Positions 1 through 7,959 of a stretch of DNA of 64,000 nucleotides are shown here, in pieces. The DNA is from CADEEL01 sp050246475. GTDB taxonomy: Bacteria; Pseudomonadota; Alphaproteobacteria; Caulobacterales; Aquidulcibacteraceae. Positions within the stretch are counted from its first letter, which is position 1, and the number at the start of each line of letters is the position of its first letter. The translations under genes and the position numbers were made by a program. The stretch lies in contig JBFWVZ010000003.1 of assembly GCA_050246475.1 (NCBI GenBank), positions 372,001 through 436,000 of the forward strand, read 5' to 3'. The notes beneath the pieces are model-generated. The model worked only from the letters and a program-made list of their open reading frames with translations. It did not search any database and was not told where the DNA came from.

Positions 1-67
1 AGTGGGCCGCGCGCTCATCGGCGCACTGGAGAAGAAGGTCGAAGCGCTGGGGGTGGCGCCCGTTTAG
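1..67 (+). CDS. C-terminal tail of an unidentified protein (partial)
   Basis: An open frame enters from the left edge and ends at TAG (65-67). Only about 21 residues are visible, ending ...EALGVAPV, a small amphipathic helical-looking tail. This is too short to assign a family. Its stop overlaps the stop of the convergent NUDIX gene by 3-4 nt, a pattern that recurs in this window and supports it being a real gene end. Confidence 0.5.
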   Translation, partial: VGRALIGALEKKVEALGVAPV

Positions 68-849
68 GGCCTATTGCCCTCAAGCGGTTCGCTCGTCACC
101 GAATAGCCGGCCTCCGCCGGAATCTTGAGGATCGGCGCGCCGTTCTCCTGCACCACCTCAGGCGTCACAGTCACGATCTTGCGCGTCCGTGAACGCTCGA
201 TCGCGTCCGATGCACTCGCGGCTTCTGCAAGCATCTCAACGTTAAGCCGGGTCGGGAAGATGATGGTGCGCCGTTTCTCGCGCGCCGCCGCCAGCGCGTC
301 GTTGGGCGTGATCCAGCAGGCGTCCACGGTCTCGCTGCCGTCGCAGAGCGCCTCCTGCTCGGCGGGCGCGCGCGCGATATAGAAGCGCGTGTCGAAGCGC
401 TTCGGCATGCCCTTGGGCGTGATCCAGTGCGCGAAGGGCGTCAGCGCATCGAGCGCCAGCACCAGCCCCGCATCCTGGATCGTCTTGAGGAAGCTCACTT
501 CGCCCTTGTTGATCGCGTCGCGCAGCGGCTCGAGCGGCGCGACTTCGTTCTCTTCGGCGAAGTGCTCACCTGCGCCGCGCCGCGAGGCTGGCCGCGCCAG
601 GAGAAGCCCGCTCTCCTCGAACGCTTCCCGCAGCGCCGCGATGCGGAACGCGCGTTCGCCCTCGCCGGGATCGCCGTCCACCAGCGACGCCCAAGCCGGA
701 TCGCTGTCCTCCTTCGCCACCTTCCCGCCCGGAAAAACGAGCGCGCCGGACGCAAAATCGATCTGGTGGTGGCGCTCCACCATCAGCACTTCGAGCGCGG
801 GCGCATCGCGCACCAGAAGGATCGTGGAAGCCGGCACGAAATCGGCCAT
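64..849 (-). CDS. NUDIX family hydrolase
   Basis: A 261-residue protein starting at ATG 849 (MADFVPAST). GALVFPGGKV (about residues 35-44) and REAFEESGLLL (about 74-84) form the usual PGG-then-NUDIX-box arrangement, with the RExxxEExG core that binds the divalent metal. The length and C-terminal extension suggest the NUDT7/NUDT19-like group, which acts on CoA-type or nucleoside diphosphate substrates; the true substrate is not readable. The frame stays open far upstream to about 1563, but that stretch is antisense to the next gene, so the ATG at the start of the conserved domain was chosen. The gene is convergent with the left-edge gene and divergent from the one at 940. Confidence 0.88.
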   Translation of the reverse strand: MADFVPASTILLVRDAPALEVLMVERHHQIDFASGALVFPGGKVAKEDSDPAWASLVDGDPGEGERAFRIAALREAFEESGLLLARPASRRGAGEHFAEENEVAPLEPLRDAINKGEVSFLKTIQDAGLVLALDALTPFAHWITPKGMPKRFDTRFYIARAPAEQEALCDGSETVDACWITPNDALAAAREKRRTIIFPTRLNVEMLAEAASASDAIERSRTRKIVTVTPEVVQENGAPILKIPAEAGYSVTSEPLEGNRP

Positions 850-871
850 CGCATTGCCCCGCAAGGATTTA

Positions 872-900
872 TTGACGCTGTTGGGCGGCCCGTTTCTTAA
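872..900 (+). promoter_or_regulatory. possible sigma70-type promoter for the gene at 940
   Basis: TTGACG (872-877) is followed after a 17-nt spacer by TCTTAA (895-900), about 40 nt before the ATG at 940. It lies in the 90-nt gap between two divergent genes. The -35 match is good and the -10 match weak. Confidence 0.3.
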
Positions 901-939
901 CCGCGTCCGCGCTATAGACCCCCTCTCTTTGGGGAAGTC

Positions 940-1569
940 ATGTCCGCCGCGCTGAAATCTCTGGTCGCCGTCGCCGAGCCCGCGAAGCTCGCCCCGCGCA
1001 TCGATCTGCGCACGGGCCTCGTCGCCGCGGGCGTGCTGCGCTCGGCCTACACGCTCACGACGCTGACGCGCGAACTGCGCACCGCGCGCAACGCCTGGCG
1101 CGCCGCGGGCTTCACCGCGCCGCTTTCCGTCGAGCTGCCCTCGGCGCTCATGGAGGGCTTGGACCCCGAGCATCTCTGCGATGCCGCGCGCGAGGCCGGC
1201 TGCTCGCCCAAGGGTCTTTCTTTTGAATTGGACGAACGCGTTCTGGTGCGTGACGGCGCCCAGCTCGCGGAAGCGCTTCGCGCGCGCGGATGGGGCGTCT
1301 CCCTCGTCGCCGACCCCGCTTGCCCACTCCCCTTCGGCAAGCACGCGCGCGCACTTTACACCGAGCTCGTGCTCGATCCCCCCACGCCGGCGGACCCATA
1401 CATCGGCGTCGATCCGCGTGAGGACGATCCGCTGGGCCGCAGGCTCTACGCGGCGAAGGAAGCTGGCCTCGTGATCACTGCGCGCCGCGTCGAGACGCAT
1501 GGAGCCGCGGCGCTGCTCTTCGTGGCGGGCTTCGATCGCGCCGGCGGCCCGGTGGCGGCGCAACCTTAG
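940..1569 (+). CDS. degenerate EAL-like domain protein
   Basis: A 209-residue soluble protein with GGGGAAG ahead of the ATG. Its second half (about residues 95-150) follows the layout of the C-terminal part of an EAL phosphodiesterase: a beta strand with FELDERVLV, a helix with ALRARGWGVSLVAD, then a YTELVLD-type strand. The catalytic signatures are missing: no EAL triplet is seen and the DDFG loop position reads VADP. If the relationship is real, it is a non-catalytic EAL remnant that might act as a binding or scaffold protein. No GGDEF or sensor domain is attached, and assignment rests only on this pattern. Confidence 0.6.
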   Translation: MSAALKSLVAVAEPAKLAPRIDLRTGLVAAGVLRSAYTLTTLTRELRTARNAWRAAGFTAPLSVELPSALMEGLDPEHLCDAAREAGCSPKGLSFELDERVLVRDGAQLAEALRARGWGVSLVADPACPLPFGKHARALYTELVLDPPTPADPYIGVDPREDDPLGRRLYAAKEAGLVITARRVETHGAAALLFVAGFDRAGGPVAAQP

Positions 1570-1578
1570 TCATCATTT

Positions 1579-1703
1579 CCTTCTCCTGCCATGGGCGGGA
1601 GAAGGTGGCCGAAGGCCGGATGAGGGTGGGGTTCGCAAAACCAAGCGCGCCCCCTCATCCGTCAGCTTCGCAGACACCTTCTCCCCCTCGCGGGGGAGAA
1701 GGG
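1579..1703. repeat. hairpin-rich intergenic repeat (REP/RPE-like)
   Basis: This gap between two convergent genes is built from nested palindromes. CCTTCTCCTGCC pairs with GGCGGGAGAAGG (1579-1605), CGGATGAGGG pairs with CCCTCATCCG, and CCTTCTCCCCC pairs with GGGGGAGAAGG at the end (to about 1703). The motif CCCTCATCCGTCAGCTTCG...CACCTTCTCCC matches a type of interspersed element I recall from many alphaproteobacterial genomes. It could also end transcription from both sides. No second copy was noticed in this window. Confidence 0.65.
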
Positions 1704-1713
1704 ACGGGCTTGA

Positions 1714-2856
1714 TTACATCGCCGCTGCGCGCCCCGGCTTGATCTCGGCGGCGTCGAGCTTCTCCAATAGATAGTCGAGATCCTCGCGTGGGATGCTCTG
1801 GAACAGCGTCAACACGCGCTCGATCATCGTCTGGCGGAAGCGGCGCTTGTCGTCATTGCCGCCGTCGCGCTCGATCTGATGGTAGAGATCGACGGCCGCG
1901 CGGAACGGCGGGAAGAGCCGCGGCGGCAAGCCAGCGCGGTCAAACGCGGCCTTCAAACCCAGCGGCCCGTTGTCGTGAATCATCAGCCACATGCGCTGAT
2001 GCGTGAGCCCTGCGAGTTCGCCGAGCGCATGCTCCACGAACTCCATATGCCCCAGGCAGAGCGCCCGCATGATGAGCGAAGGCGTCAAGCGCCCATGCAG
2101 ATTGATCTGCCGGATGAAGTTGCCGATGTCGGCTTGCAGGACCGCCTGCTCGATAAGATCGATCGTCGCGCGCTCGCGCGAGCCCATCGCGATCTCGATG
2201 GCGATCTGGGGCGGCAATTCGTGATGATTGACCAGGTGATCGAAGAGTTCGCCCGAAACGATCGAGACGAGTTTCTCCGTGATCGCCATGGGCAGCGTGC
2301 GCCGGCGCGCCATCGCGTTCGTGATTTCCGAAAGCGTCTCAAAACGCTCAAGTGACGTGGTGAGCCCGTCTTCGTCGAAGATGGCATTGTCGTTGGCAAG
2401 CGCCCGCTCCACAGCCGCCGGCGCGCCGAAATTAGCGATCGCGCCTGTCACCTTCACCGAGAGCGTCTCGCGGCTCGCCACCGCCACCTGCTTGGACGGC
2501 GGATTGGTGCGGATGATCTCCACGAGGTCCGCGTCCGTCAGCGAAGGCGAGTTCATGATGACGGGCAGCGCGATGGCGTCGATATCGGCCGCGAGCCGGT
2601 TGGCGATGTCGCGCGGCAGCTTCGGGGAGTTCTTCAACGCTACGGAAAGCGCGCGCCGGACGAGCGAGGCCGCGTCCCGCGCCATGATCCCCATGATCTC
2701 TTCGGCGTACGCGCGCTCATCCGCCGTCAGCTCCATATCCTCGATGCAGCGGCAGATTTTGTGAGCCGCCTGAGCGCGCGCCTCCTCCGTCGGCCCCTTG
2801 ACGAGGGTGCGGATGTCGGTGTCGGTCAGATTGGCGCGCATCGTGACGATGGACAT
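1714..2856 (-). CDS. DUF2336 domain-containing protein
   Basis: A 380-residue protein starting at ATG 2856 (MSIVTMRANL). It is almost wholly alpha-helical, with repeated short helical units such as LPRDIANRLAADID, LTDADLVEIIRTNPP and LPPQIAIEIAMGSRE, as expected of the HEAT-like DUF2336 family of alphaproteobacteria. There is no signal peptide and no catalytic motif. Family members are often linked to signalling or motility genes in Caulobacter relatives, but nothing here fixes a role. It is divergent from the CoA-transferase gene and faces the intergenic repeat at its 3' end. Confidence 0.85.
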   Translation of the reverse strand: MSIVTMRANLTDTDIRTLVKGPTEEARAQAAHKICRCIEDMELTADERAYAEEIMGIMARDAASLVRRALSVALKNSPKLPRDIANRLAADIDAIALPVIMNSPSLTDADLVEIIRTNPPSKQVAVASRETLSVKVTGAIANFGAPAAVERALANDNAIFDEDGLTTSLERFETLSEITNAMARRRTLPMAITEKLVSIVSGELFDHLVNHHELPPQIAIEIAMGSRERATIDLIEQAVLQADIGNFIRQINLHGRLTPSLIMRALCLGHMEFVEHALGELAGLTHQRMWLMIHDNGPLGLKAAFDRAGLPPRLFPPFRAAVDLYHQIERDGGNDDKRRFRQTMIERVLTLFQSIPREDLDYLLEKLDAAEIKPGRAAAM

Positions 2857-2949
2857 GGGGCGCGTGCCTCTTCGGAGCGCGAGAGACTCGCGCCGGTTTT
2901 CTCCGGGCGAGCCTTGGTCCAGAAGTTTAAGAATTGTTTGAGGGACGGG

Positions 2950-4149
2950 ATGCTCGAAGGGCTAAAAGTCGTTGAGTATGCGACCTATATGGCCGCGCCC
3001 GGCGCCGCCGGCATCCTGGCGGACTGGGGCGCCGACGTCATCAAGGTCGAGCCCCCCGGCGGCGATCCCTCGCGGATGTTCTTCGACACCATCGGCGCGG
3101 AAAGCGCCGTCAATCCCGTCTTTGATTTCGACAATCGCGGCAAACGCTCCATTGAGCTTGATACGCGCAACGAGAAAGCCCGCGAGGTTCTGAAGCGTCT
3201 CGCCGCCAATGCAGACGTCTTCCTCACCAACGTTCGCCCGTCCGGCCTTGCGCGGGCTGGCCTCGATCACGAGAGCCTGATGAAGGCCAACCCGCGCCTC
3301 GTCTATGCGAGCGTCACTGGCTACGGCCTCGAAGGCGCGGATCGCGATCGCCCTGGCTTTGACGTTGCCGCGTTCTGGGCGCGCTCTGGCGCGGCGGCAG
3401 CGTTTGCGCCGAAGGGCGTCGAGCCTTTCCCGATCCGCACCGCGTTCGGCGATCACGTCACCTCCATCGCGACGGCCGCGGGCATCCTCGCCGCTTTGGT
3501 CGAACGTCAAGGCACCGGCAAGGGCCGCTTGGTCGAAGCTTCGCTCCTGCGCGCGGCGAACTACGCAATGGGCAGCGATCTTTCGATCCAGCACCATTTC
3601 GGCAAGCTCGCTTCCACGCGGCCACGCCACGCGGCAGTCAGTCCGCTGGCGAACTTCTTCAAGACGAAGGACGAACGCTGGGTTTGCTTGGTGCCCCGCC
3701 AGGGAGGAAAGGACTTTCCCAACTATTGCCGCGCCATCGGCCGCGAAGAGATGGCCGACGATGAGCGCTTCAAGAGCGGCCGCTCGCGCCGCGAAAATGT
3801 CGCCGCGCTCGTCACCGCTTTCGATGAAGCCTTCGCCGGGTTCACCTTCGATGAAATCGCCGCGCGCCTGGACGCGGAGGATATCGCATGGGCGCCGGTG
3901 CAGACGCCCGCGGAAGCCGCCGCCGATGCGCAGCTCGAAGCGGCGGGCGGCATCGTCTCCGTGCGCCAGCGTGACGGCAGCGCGATCAAATCGCCCGCGT
4001 CACCAGTGCGCTTTCCAGGCGCTGAAAAAAGCGAACTCCCCGCCGGCCCGCTGCGCGGCGAACACACCCGCGCCGTGATGAAGGAACTGGGCTACGCCGA
4101 TGCGGAGATCGACGCGCTCATCTCCGACGGCGCCGCGAAGTCCGCCTAA
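2950..4149 (+). CDS. CaiB/BaiF-type (class III) CoA-transferase
   Basis: 399 residues from the ATG at 2950, preceded by GAGGGACGGG. The N-terminus (LEGLKVVEYATYMAAPGA, then LADWGADVIKVEPPGGD) is the typical class III CoA-transferase opening. Asp168 in the RTAFGDH segment sits where the catalytic aspartate that forms the acyl anhydride is expected. The family moves CoA between carboxylic acids or, in the racemase branch, epimerises 2-methylacyl-CoA; the substrate cannot be told here. Its TAA stop overlaps the TAG of the convergent transglycosylase gene by 4 nt. Confidence 0.9.
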   Translation: MLEGLKVVEYATYMAAPGAAGILADWGADVIKVEPPGGDPSRMFFDTIGAESAVNPVFDFDNRGKRSIELDTRNEKAREVLKRLAANADVFLTNVRPSGLARAGLDHESLMKANPRLVYASVTGYGLEGADRDRPGFDVAAFWARSGAAAAFAPKGVEPFPIRTAFGDHVTSIATAAGILAALVERQGTGKGRLVEASLLRAANYAMGSDLSIQHHFGKLASTRPRHAAVSPLANFFKTKDERWVCLVPRQGGKDFPNYCRAIGREEMADDERFKSGRSRRENVAALVTAFDEAFAGFTFDEIAARLDAEDIAWAPVQTPAEAAADAQLEAAGGIVSVRQRDGSAIKSPASPVRFPGAEKSELPAGPLRGEHTRAVMKELGYADAEIDALISDGAAKSA

Positions 4150-4928
4150 GCCTCGTCCCGCCGCAACAGATCGAGCGCTGGATCGCTTTCGGTTTCGACG
4201 TCCGGTGAAAGCGCCAACAGCATCAGCGCGTCGAGCAATGCCGGCGAAAGCGCCCCGCTTGCGCCAATGCGCACATCGCCCGCCGAAACCGTCTCCGGCG
4301 CATGCGCGCGTTCGGCCCGCGCGGCCGGCGCCGCCGCTTGCCCGACATCGAGTGACAGACGCTGCAACAACTCGCTCGCGCTGCGCGCCTCTCCGCCGCG
4401 CGTGAAAAAGAGATGCCGGTTCGCCGCTGCTTCGCGTGGAAAAATCGCCGCCGCCGACCCCGCGCCCTCATCCGCCGCCGCAATGAGCCGCGCCGCGCCT
4501 TGCGGCCCCATCACATGCGCCGCGTAAAGCTCGCCCGCATTCGGCTCGCGGCCCAAGCGCGCGCGCAGCGTCGAGGCGTTCTCGCGCCACAGCTCGCCCG
4601 CCATCCGCGCCGACAATTCCGGATCGAAGCGAAGCGAAAGAATCTCCCGCCGCGTCGCAGCGCTCACGTCACCGTTCTGCAGCGCTTGCGCATAAGCGCC
4701 CATGCCGTGATCGCCGCCGTGGCGGCGCACCATGTCGAGCCAGGTGCGCTCGATGAACTGAAAGAGCCCGGCCGCGCTCGATGTGCCCGCGCGCGCGCCA
4801 GCGTTGAGCGAACTCTCCCGCCGCGCGGTGGCGAGCAGCGCCTCGAAATCCGCGCCTGTCGCTTGCGACGCGCGCTGGATCGCTTCGCGTGCAATCGTTT
4901 CGCGGACGGGCTGAACAGCGCCAGTCAT
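4146..4928 (-). CDS. lytic transglycosylase (SLT-like) domain protein
   Basis: A 260-residue protein from ATG 4928 (MTGAVQPV). Residues about 25-75 carry the lysozyme-like SLT core: a Glu-Ser pair (ARRESSLN, Glu38) followed by AGLFQFIERTW, the family's ES...GLFQ pattern for cleaving the glycan strand of peptidoglycan. No signal peptide is evident with this start, so it may be exported in another way (as some flagellar-rod-associated transglycosylases are) or act after envelope contact. The C-terminal half is Ala/Arg-rich and without recognised domains. It lies 28 nt downstream of the alpha/beta hydrolase gene and may be co-transcribed with it. Confidence 0.8.
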   Translation of the reverse strand: MTGAVQPVRETIAREAIQRASQATGADFEALLATARRESSLNAGARAGTSSAAGLFQFIERTWLDMVRRHGGDHGMGAYAQALQNGDVSAATRREILSLRFDPELSARMAGELWRENASTLRARLGREPNAGELYAAHVMGPQGAARLIAAADEGAGSAAAIFPREAAANRHLFFTRGGEARSASELLQRLSLDVGQAAAPAARAERAHAPETVSAGDVRIGASGALSPALLDALMLLALSPDVETESDPALDLLRRDEA

Positions 4929-4956
4929 ACTCCCCGCGTCGCGCGGAATCTCTGAA

Positions 4957-5664
4957 TCAAACGCTAAGAGGCACGGGCAGCGCCGCAACGATCTCGATCA
5001 GAAGCCCGGCCACCGCGTTCGGCTGCGTGATCATCGCGACATGATCGAGCGAAGCGCGCCGCGTGACCCAGCCCTTCGCTTCGGCGTCGCGCGCATCGCT
5101 CTCATAGGCTTCGCTGAGCCGCAGATAAGCGGTGGGCACGTCCGGCAATTCCGCGTGCGGCGCAGGCTCTGTGAAGTACGAGAGCGGCAGGCGCGGGCAA
5201 TCGGCGATAAACCGCTCGCGAAGCGCCCGTTCTGGGATGAGCGTCTGCACCACGCCGGGCGCGAACCAATCGGGCCAGCGCGGCGCGATGCGATCGCGCG
5301 TCGCGGCGCGGACGCGCGGCTCGAACGCGGGCGCCGTCTCGAACCACGACTTGCCCGGCCGCGGAATCGGCGCATCCACGAACACGATTCCCTGCGGATC
5401 GTAGGCCCCCGTCGCCGCGCGCGGCACGAGGGCGCCGCCCGCGCTGTGCGCCACGAGGATCGGCGCCGCACACCCCCGCGCAGCGAGCGAGACCGCATCC
5501 GCCAGGCGCGGCAGCATCGGCAAATGGCTCTTGAGCGGATCGAGCGCGACCTCGGTGAGGTTCACGGTGCGGGCCGCAAAGCCTTCGCGCGCCGCGAGAT
5601 CGGCGACCTCGTTCCAGCTCCAGGCCGGAATGAGCGGGCTGTGGATAAGAATGAGCGTCGGCAT
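4957..5664 (-). CDS. alpha/beta hydrolase
   Basis: 235 residues from ATG 5664 (MPTLILIHSPLIPAWSW). The oxyanion segment LILIHSPL, the nucleophile elbow VAHSAGG (Ser74) and the late LDHVAMI histidine give a serine hydrolase triad of the alpha/beta fold. Compact proteins of this size often hydrolyse small esters or amides; no substrate is indicated. The frame extends 16 codons upstream, but the conserved fold begins right after this ATG. It is the first gene of a probable two-gene unit with the transglycosylase. Confidence 0.83.
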   Translation of the reverse strand: MPTLILIHSPLIPAWSWNEVADLAAREGFAARTVNLTEVALDPLKSHLPMLPRLADAVSLAARGCAAPILVAHSAGGALVPRAATGAYDPQGIVFVDAPIPRPGKSWFETAPAFEPRVRAATRDRIAPRWPDWFAPGVVQTLIPERALRERFIADCPRLPLSYFTEPAPHAELPDVPTAYLRLSEAYESDARDAEAKGWVTRRASLDHVAMITQPNAVAGLLIEIVAALPVPLSV

Positions 5665-5711
5665 CGCCGCCACTTTAGCCTGAATTTTGGCCGGGCGCTG
5701 ATCTCGACCCA

Positions 5712-5729
5712 CTTGATTGAATGATCAAG
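5712..5729. promoter_or_regulatory. short inverted repeat in a divergent promoter region
   Basis: CTTGAT-TGAATG-ATCAAG has perfect 6-bp arms and a 6-nt centre. It sits in the 95-nt gap between the alpha/beta hydrolase (minus) and the DUF4287/DUF5655 gene (plus), about 30 nt ahead of the plus-strand ATG. It could be an operator; no cognate regulator is adjacent. Confidence 0.35.
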
Positions 5730-5759
5730 CAAGAGCAGGAAAGACTTCGGAGGCCCTAA

Positions 5760-6329
5760 ATGAGCGCAGCCGAGAAAGCCATGGCGACCCAACTCGCCAA
5801 CATTGAGAAGAAGACCGGCAAGACCCTCGCCCAGCTCCGCACGGCGATCGCCAAGAGCGGCAAGGCCAAACACGGCGAGATCAGAACGTGGCTGATGGAG
5901 ACCTACGGCCTCGGTCACGGCGATGCGAACACGTTGACGCACGCGGCGCTCCAGTCGGACGGCGCAAGCCAAGCCAAGGGCGCTTCACCGAACGACGTGC
6001 TCGACGAAATCTATGCGGGCAAGAAAGCGCACCTCCGGCCCATCCACGAAAAACTGATGGCCGCGATCGGGAAGTTCGGCGAATTCGAGATCGCGCCGAA
6101 GAAGGGCTACGTCTCGCTTCGCCGCAAGAAGCAATTCGCCATGCTTGGCCCCAAGACAAACGAGCGCTTCGAGCTTGGGCTCAATCTCAAGGACGAACTC
6201 TCGACGCCGGGCATCATCAAGCAAGCGCCCGGCGGCATGTGCCAATACATCGCCCCGCTCACCAGCGCGGCCGACGTGACGCCCGAAATAATGAAAGCGC
6301 TGAAGGCCGCTTACGACGCCGCCGGCTAG
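5760..6329 (+). CDS. DUF4287/DUF5655 domain protein
   Basis: 189 residues with a clear GGAGG six nt before the ATG. The N-terminal part (about 10-70: NIEKKTGKTLAQLR ... HGEIRTWLMETYGLGHGDAN) has the DUF4287 look, and the C-terminal part (about 80-189: LDEIYAGKKAHLRPIHEKLM ... KKGYVSLRRKKQFAMLGP) matches the DUF5655 pattern. The two are commonly found as one small cytosolic protein. Function is unknown. The stop shares a CTAG with the convergent M23 gene. Confidence 0.85.
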   Translation: MSAAEKAMATQLANIEKKTGKTLAQLRTAIAKSGKAKHGEIRTWLMETYGLGHGDANTLTHAALQSDGASQAKGASPNDVLDEIYAGKKAHLRPIHEKLMAAIGKFGEFEIAPKKGYVSLRRKKQFAMLGPKTNERFELGLNLKDELSTPGIIKQAPGGMCQYIAPLTSAADVTPEIMKALKAAYDAAG

Positions 6330-7111
6330 CGCCGCACCGCGAACGTCCCGCGCCCAGCTTGCTGCTGCACGTAGGCGGGCGGCGGCAAGAGCGCTGTCGG
6401 ATCGATGCGCGCGCCCTGCGCATTCAGCACCTCGACATGCACGTGGTTCGTGATCCCGGCGGGATAGCGCACGGAAAGATCTTGCGCGGCCCCGATCGGA
6501 TCGCCCGCTGTCACCTGATCGCCGATGGAGACGCTTGGCGCCACGTAGAAAATCCGAGCCCGCAAATTCAGGTCCGGATCGTTGATCTCGATGAAATTGA
6601 GCCCGGAGCGCGCGTTGTACGCCGGCCCAATCCGCGTCACCTGCCCAGAAAGCGGCGCGTGCGCGATATCGCCGGGCGCAGCCACGTAATCGACGCCCAT
6701 GTGCCGCCTGCGCCCGCCGTCGCGCGCGGCGCCGAACGCGCCCGCGCCGTAGCGATCGCGTTGACGCACGAAGCCGGCGGCTGGGCTGCCGACATCGGCC
6801 ACGCCGTCAAAATCGAGGTCGAGCGTTGACGCTGTCAGCACGAGCGGCGCCGCCGGCGCGCGCGTGCGCACGGCCTCATGGCGCATGGAAGCGAAGGCGG
6901 CGGCCGTGAACATCACGCACATGACGACGGAGAGGCCCGCGCTGCCCATGTGCAGAATGGCCTTCACGCGCTCGGCGAAGGTGCGCGGCGCCTCTCGCAT
7001 GGCTTTGGCGGGCTTGCGCTTTTTCGCGACATACGCGTGTGCGCGCCGGCCGTTGTCTCCACGCCGCCGCTTGATCTGATCGAGCGCGAGGCGCGTCTTC
7101 ACCGCTTTCAA
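6326..7111 (-). CDS. M23 (LytM-like) peptidase-domain protein, possibly inactive
   Basis: 261 residues, apparently from a TTG at 7111 with GGAG five nt upstream. An in-frame GTG a few codons downstream is an alternative. A basic cytoplasmic start is followed by one membrane segment (about 55-75). The periplasmic domain has HMGVD (His137-Asp141) and HVH (223-225), the outer ligand motifs of M23 endopeptidases. The middle motif, normally YAHLS, reads FYVAPS, so one catalytic histidine seems absent. Such LytM relatives often act as activators of amidases instead of enzymes. It is therefore an envelope protein with uncertain catalysis. Confidence 0.78.
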   Translation of the reverse strand: MKAVKTRLALDQIKRRRGDNGRRAHAYVAKKRKPAKAMREAPRTFAERVKAILHMGSAGLSVVMCVMFTAAAFASMRHEAVRTRAPAAPLVLTASTLDLDFDGVADVGSPAAGFVRQRDRYGAGAFGAARDGGRRRHMGVDYVAAPGDIAHAPLSGQVTRIGPAYNARSGLNFIEINDPDLNLRARIFYVAPSVSIGDQVTAGDPIGAAQDLSVRYPAGITNHVHVEVLNAQGARIDPTALLPPPAYVQQQAGRGTFAVRR

Positions 7112-7195
7112 GAGAACTCCGCCCTCACCTTAAGGCTCGTTGGAAACAACCTTTGGCCGTCTTCTCGCGGCGAAATTTCGGCAAGTCGATGCTTC

Positions 7196-7216
7196 ATTGC
7201 AGCGCGGCGCTGCAAT
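7196..7216. repeat. perfect 10-bp palindrome around one base
   Basis: ATTGCAGCGC-G-GCGCTGCAAT lies 24 nt downstream of the hotdog gene's stop and 85 nt upstream of the M23 gene's start, both on the minus strand. It can fold as an 8-bp stem with a 5-nt loop. No T-run follows, so it may be a weak terminator or an operator for the M23 gene. Confidence 0.5.
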
Positions 7217-7239
7217 GCGCAGCTGCATAAGCGCATGTT

Positions 7240-7959
7240 TCAGGACGCCGCGACCGTAAAGCGGCTATCGGCCGCGAGCTTCACCCAAGTCGCGCGCGCC
7301 GCGGCGATGAGCGCGCCGCTCGCATCGTAGAGCGCCGAGCCCGCGCCATGCTTGCGTCCTTCCGATTCAAGCGCCCAGGAGAGCACGATCACCGGCTCTC
7401 CAGCGCGTGCTTGCCCCGTGACCGCGCCATGGAAACGGCCAAGCACCGCTGGGCCGGCGTCGATCGCGAAATAGCCGGGACAATCGAGCGCCGCCCAAAG
7501 AAACGCGTCGCGCACTTGTCCACTAGCGTCGGCGAGATCGCAGGACGGGCGCCACACGCCCGCGAACAACCCCTCGCGCCCTTCGACGGCGCCGGAGAAC
7601 ACGCGCAATCCGTCGCCCTCGGCGCGCGCTGGCCCGCACACGAAGCAATTCGGAAACGCGTGCCGCACGAAGCCGGCATAGCGTTTGCCCGCTCGCTGCG
7701 TCTCCTCAAGCGAAACGGGGGCTGGAACCTCCATCGCGAAATCGCGCCGCGCGCCTGTGGCGATGAGTATTTCGCCGTCGCGCAGCTCCGCGCGCCCGTC
7801 CGCCACATCGAGCTGCAGCGCTTTCTCAAGCGGCGTCGGCGCTTTGAGCGTGACATCGCTCACCCCGCCCAGCGCCTCCGCGATCACGCCGCTCACATAC
7901 CCGCCATTGCCGAAGCCCGGCGGGCCGCAGAAGCGCTCCTCAATGACGATGGAGCTCAC
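7240..7959 (-). CDS. hotdog-fold thioesterase-like protein
   Basis: 239 residues from a GTG at 7959 that overlaps the upstream lipoprotein's TGA (GTGA). Two similar halves (about 1-95 and 110-235) each start with a GxGxGGYxxG- or DAFLWAALD-type helix typical of a double hotdog. A PNCFVCGP motif (about 103-110) joins them and resembles the NxxCxVCG signature of PaaI-like acyl-CoA thioesterases. Acyl-CoA hydrolysis or binding is inferred from this; the acyl-CoA dehydrogenase three genes upstream fits a lipid-related role. Confidence 0.65.
   Translation of the reverse strand: MSSIVIEERFCGPPGFGNGGYVSGVIAEALGGVSDVTLKAPTPLEKALQLDVADGRAELRDGEILIATGARRDFAMEVPAPVSLEETQRAGKRYAGFVRHAFPNCFVCGPARAEGDGLRVFSGAVEGREGLFAGVWRPSCDLADASGQVRDAFLWAALDCPGYFAIDAGPAVLGRFHGAVTGQARAGEPVIVLSWALESEGRKHGAGSALYDASGALIAAARATWVKLAADSRFTVAAS

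Noticed and set aside
850..1563. Upstream extension of the NUDIX gene, and of several other minus-strand genes in the window
   Set aside because: It overlaps the gene at 940 in antisense and shows no conserved sequence; the NUDIX fold begins at the internal ATG 849.
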